DNA of 22,491 bases from an uncultured Marvinbryantia sp. (GTDB lineage: Bacteria; Bacillota; Clostridia; Lachnospirales; Lachnospiraceae), in assembly GCF_905201705.1 (NCBI RefSeq), contig NZ_CAJKOX010000053.1, forward strand, positions 1 to 22,491, given 5' to 3'. How positions within the stretch are numbered: the stretch's first letter is position 1; every line of letters starts with the position of its first letter. A program made the position numbers and the translations under genes. Positions 20,588 through 22,491 of this stretch are shown here, one piece after another. A model generated the notes under the pieces. It was not told where the DNA came from, made no database searches, and saw only the letters and a list, made by a program, of their open reading frames with translations.

Positions 20588-21979
20588 ATGGAGAGTATCG
20601 TAAGGTTGGCTTCGCTGAAAATTTCGAATATTAAAAATGTAAAAAACGGACAGATTATGATGCCAAATGCCTGTCGGAAACAGTTATCCTACAAAAATGC
20701 TGAAGTATTGGGCATATATGGTCAGAATGGTTCTGGAAAAACGGCTATAATTGATGCGCTGTATTATTTACAGGAAATTATGACTGGCAGGACGGTTGAA
20801 GAGGAAGCGGCAGATTATATCGATGTAAATGATAATCGGGCGGAGATTTCTGCAGATTTTTATATTTTTATAGAAGAGACCATTTATGAGGTAAATTACA
20901 GGGTTATTTTGCAGAGAGATGGAAAGCGGGCAGAAATTGTTCGGGAAACTATGAGCTGTGCCATAAATAAAGGTAATTCCAGAAGTAATAAAACAGTATT
21001 TATGGATTTTCAGCGCGCAGACAGAGAAAATATATTTCTTCCGAAAAAGAGACTGGATGAGGTTGTGGAAGCCAATACAGAAAACAAAACGGACCTTATC
21101 GTAGCAAGAAAGATGGCAGAGAAGGGTAATTATTCTTATATTTTCGGAGAAAGCAGCAGAGAAATTTTCTGCCGCATATACGAAAATAATTTCAAACCTT
21201 ATTCAGAGGTAATAAGGGCATTGTTCCGGTTTGCGTTAAAGGATTTGTTTGTCATCCGCAATGCACATTCCGGAATGATTTCCGCCAATTTTTTGCTGCC
21301 GGTGGCATTTCGGATTGAACAGAATGAAATTGGAATGAAAGGAGATTTGGCTGTTCCGCTGACAGAGCCGGTTGTTCTAAATGAAGAAAGAAAAAAAATC
21401 CTGGATACCATTGTTGAGCAGATTAATATGGTTTTGTTCACTATTATTCCGGGAATGAGGATAGATATTTATAATTACGGAAAACAGTTGATGGATTCCG
21501 GCGAAGACGGATATCGAGTGGAGCTTGTTTCTGTCAGAGAAAACATGCCTCCGATTCCAATCCGGATGGAATCAGAAGGAATTATTAAAATTATTTCTAT
21601 TTTGAATGTTTTGATTCAGGCATTTGGTGACGCTTCAGTTTGTCTGGCGATTGATGAACTGGATGCGGGCATTTTTGAATATATGCTCGGAGAATTGCTT
21701 GACATTTTCAATAAAAGCGCAAAAGGGCAGTTGATATTTACTTCTCATAATTTACGTGCGCTGGAGATGCTGGATAAAGACAGTATTATGTTTTCCACAG
21801 CAAATCCGGACAGAAGATATATCAGGATGAAGAACATAAAAGCGTCAAACAATCTCAGGGATATGTATCTCAGGGGAATTACACTGGGAGGCCAGGATGA
21901 AGTAATTTATGAGGAAACGGACAGTCTGAGAATTGCACGTGCCTTCAGAAAGGCAGGAAGGACAATACTGCATGATTGA
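20588..21979 (+). CDS. ABC-type AAA ATPase of a two-gene defence-like module
   Basis: 463 residues of the AAA_15/AAA_21 ATPase type related to SMC/Rad50 heads and to the ATPases of OLD, AbiL, RloAB and PARIS defence systems. It shows LASLKISNIKNVKNG (7-21) as N-terminal strand, Walker A GQNGSGKT (45-52), signature-like ESEGIIKIISILN (328-340), Walker B VCLAIDELDAG (351-361, Asp356-Glu357) and the switch His387 in IFTSHNLRALE. The insert between 65 and 310 replaces a long coiled coil and probably holds the partner or target-recognition part. GGAGGAA (20574-20580) supports ATG 20588. Codon use is AT-rich compared with 1-17600. It overlaps the TOPRIM gene by 8 bases, so the two are coupled. I cannot say which named system it belongs to. 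Confidence 0.85.
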   Translation: MESIVRLASLKISNIKNVKNGQIMMPNACRKQLSYKNAEVLGIYGQNGSGKTAIIDALYYLQEIMTGRTVEEEAADYIDVNDNRAEISADFYIFIEETIYEVNYRVILQRDGKRAEIVRETMSCAINKGNSRSNKTVFMDFQRADRENIFLPKKRLDEVVEANTENKTDLIVARKMAEKGNYSYIFGESSREIFCRIYENNFKPYSEVIRALFRFALKDLFVIRNAHSGMISANFLLPVAFRIEQNEIGMKGDLAVPLTEPVVLNEERKKILDTIVEQINMVLFTIIPGMRIDIYNYGKQLMDSGEDGYRVELVSVRENMPPIPIRMESEGIIKIISILNVLIQAFGDASVCLAIDELDAGIFEYMLGELLDIFNKSAKGQLIFTSHNLRALEMLDKDSIMFSTANPDRRYIRMKNIKASNNLRDMYLRGITLGGQDEVIYEETDSLRIARAFRKAGRTILHD

Positions 21980-22457
21980 GAAGAAAGTTGTTGCGTTCAT
22001 CGTGGAAGGTCCAAGCGATGAAGCAGCGCTTGGGACTATTATGAAAGAATATTTTTCCAGCAATGAGGTGCAATTTGTTGTTGTGCATGGGGATATTACT
22101 CTGAAGGATTATGTCTCCACAGATAAGATTCTGACAAAAATAAATGAACAGATTGAAAATATAAAAAGTAAATATCGGTATCATCAGGATGACTTCATAA
22201 AGATTATTCATATTGCAGACACTGATGGTGTGTATATTCAGAGCACAGATATAAAAAAAGCAGATATAGAAGAAATACGGTACTATAAAGAATGTATTGA
22301 AGCTCCTGATGTAAGTGCAATTATAGACCGCAACAGGCGAAAAGGTGCCGTTTTATTTAAACTGAGAAAGACCGGAAAAATAAATGGCATTCCTTATCGG
22401 ATTTATTTTAATTCCTGTAATTTGGAGCATGTATTGTATAATTCTAAGGGAAAGTAA
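21972..22457 (+). CDS. TOPRIM-domain protein (putative nuclease effector), probably cut short
   Basis: 161 residues as read. VVAFIVEGPSDEAAL (6-20) supplies the TOPRIM glutamate (Glu12), and KIIHIADTDGVYI (77-89) the D-x-D pair (Asp83, Asp85): the metal-binding triad of TOPRIM nucleases found in OLD, AbiL-type and PARIS effectors. PYRIYFNSCNLEHVLYN (141-157) is the third segment, after which relatives normally continue for tens of residues. Here TAA interrupts at 22455-22457, but the same frame then stays open to the window end (DASIKEKPAKN). ATG 21972 overlaps the ATPase stop; an earlier in-frame ATG at 21933 would lie deep inside the ATPase gene. Either a natural short protein or a nonsense-mutated effector. 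Confidence 0.75.
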   Translation: MIEKKVVAFIVEGPSDEAALGTIMKEYFSSNEVQFVVVHGDITLKDYVSTDKILTKINEQIENIKSKYRYHQDDFIKIIHIADTDGVYIQSTDIKKADIEEIRYYKECIEAPDVSAIIDRNRRKGAVLFKLRKTGKINGIPYRIYFNSCNLEHVLYNSKGK

Positions 22458-22491
22458 GATGCCTCAATAAAAGAAAAACCAGCAAAAAACT

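Noticed and set aside
1..22491. CRISPR arrays, tRNA/rRNA genes, intact transposases or attachment sites
   Set aside because: No regularly spaced repeats, no tRNA-like cloverleaf sequences and no transposase or integrase motifs were found. The 17-bp repeat at 18017 and 19054 is the only candidate boundary and has no integrase nearby.

Overview
The window looks like chromosomal DNA from a Gram-positive clostridium, most likely a gut Lachnospiraceae. That placement is an inference. It rests on the fused SecDF next to RecJ, the strong AGGAGG-type ribosome binding sites, the TTGACA/TATAAT promoters, XRE-type regulators with a membrane domain, a DUF2975 + small HTH pair, and a peptidoglycan-binding OmpA domain in a genome with no sign of an outer membrane. 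Most of 1-17600 is GC-rich and tightly packed. From about 17830 to the end the DNA is visibly AT-richer and looser, with a decayed gene fragment and a putative defence module, so this end behaves as an accessory region.

Layout. 68-4008: secDF, a terminator, then recJ. 4132-7022: a secreted alpha/beta hydrolase (DUF3887-like N-terminus) overlapping a membrane-anchored phospholipase-D-like protein, behind its own promoter with a palindrome between -35 and -10. 7068-8057 (minus): XRE regulator with a multi-pass membrane domain. 8342-11056: response regulator, histidine kinase and a sirtuin-fold protein with altered active-site motifs, with essentially no gaps. 11148-11789: noncanonical phosphoribosyltransferase-like protein. 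12019-16750: hisH, hisF, ung and then a two-gene rotary-motor stator (ZorA-like MotA/TolQ/ExbB protein plus ZorB-like MotB/OmpA protein), closely spaced with no internal terminator and closed by a terminator. 17020-17826: DUF2975 membrane protein and its small XRE partner behind a consensus promoter with a perfect inverted repeat. 17827-19015: loose, AT-richer DNA with a miniature promoter/14-codon ORF/hairpin unit, a degraded C-terminal piece of a GHKL sensor kinase (minus strand), a small secreted protein and a two-TM zinc-ribbon protein. 19056-20524: radical SAM enzyme divergent from an HxlR regulator, sharing a GTAC-rich operator region. 20588-22457: ABC-type AAA ATPase overlapping a TOPRIM-domain protein, a two-gene defence-like module whose second gene appears to be cut by an in-frame stop close to the window edge.

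The best candidate for an undescribed system is the ZorA/ZorB-like pair at 14136-16750. It has the ion-channel core of a 5:2 stator, a roughly 340-residue cytoplasmic helical tail, an uninterrupted heptad stalk on the B subunit and a peptidoglycan anchor. It lacks ZorC, ZorD or ZorE and sits at the end of what looks like a housekeeping his/ung transcription unit. The AAA + TOPRIM module and the SIR2-like protein coupled to the two-component system are the next most interesting. I saw no tRNA, rRNA, CRISPR array or intact insertion sequence.
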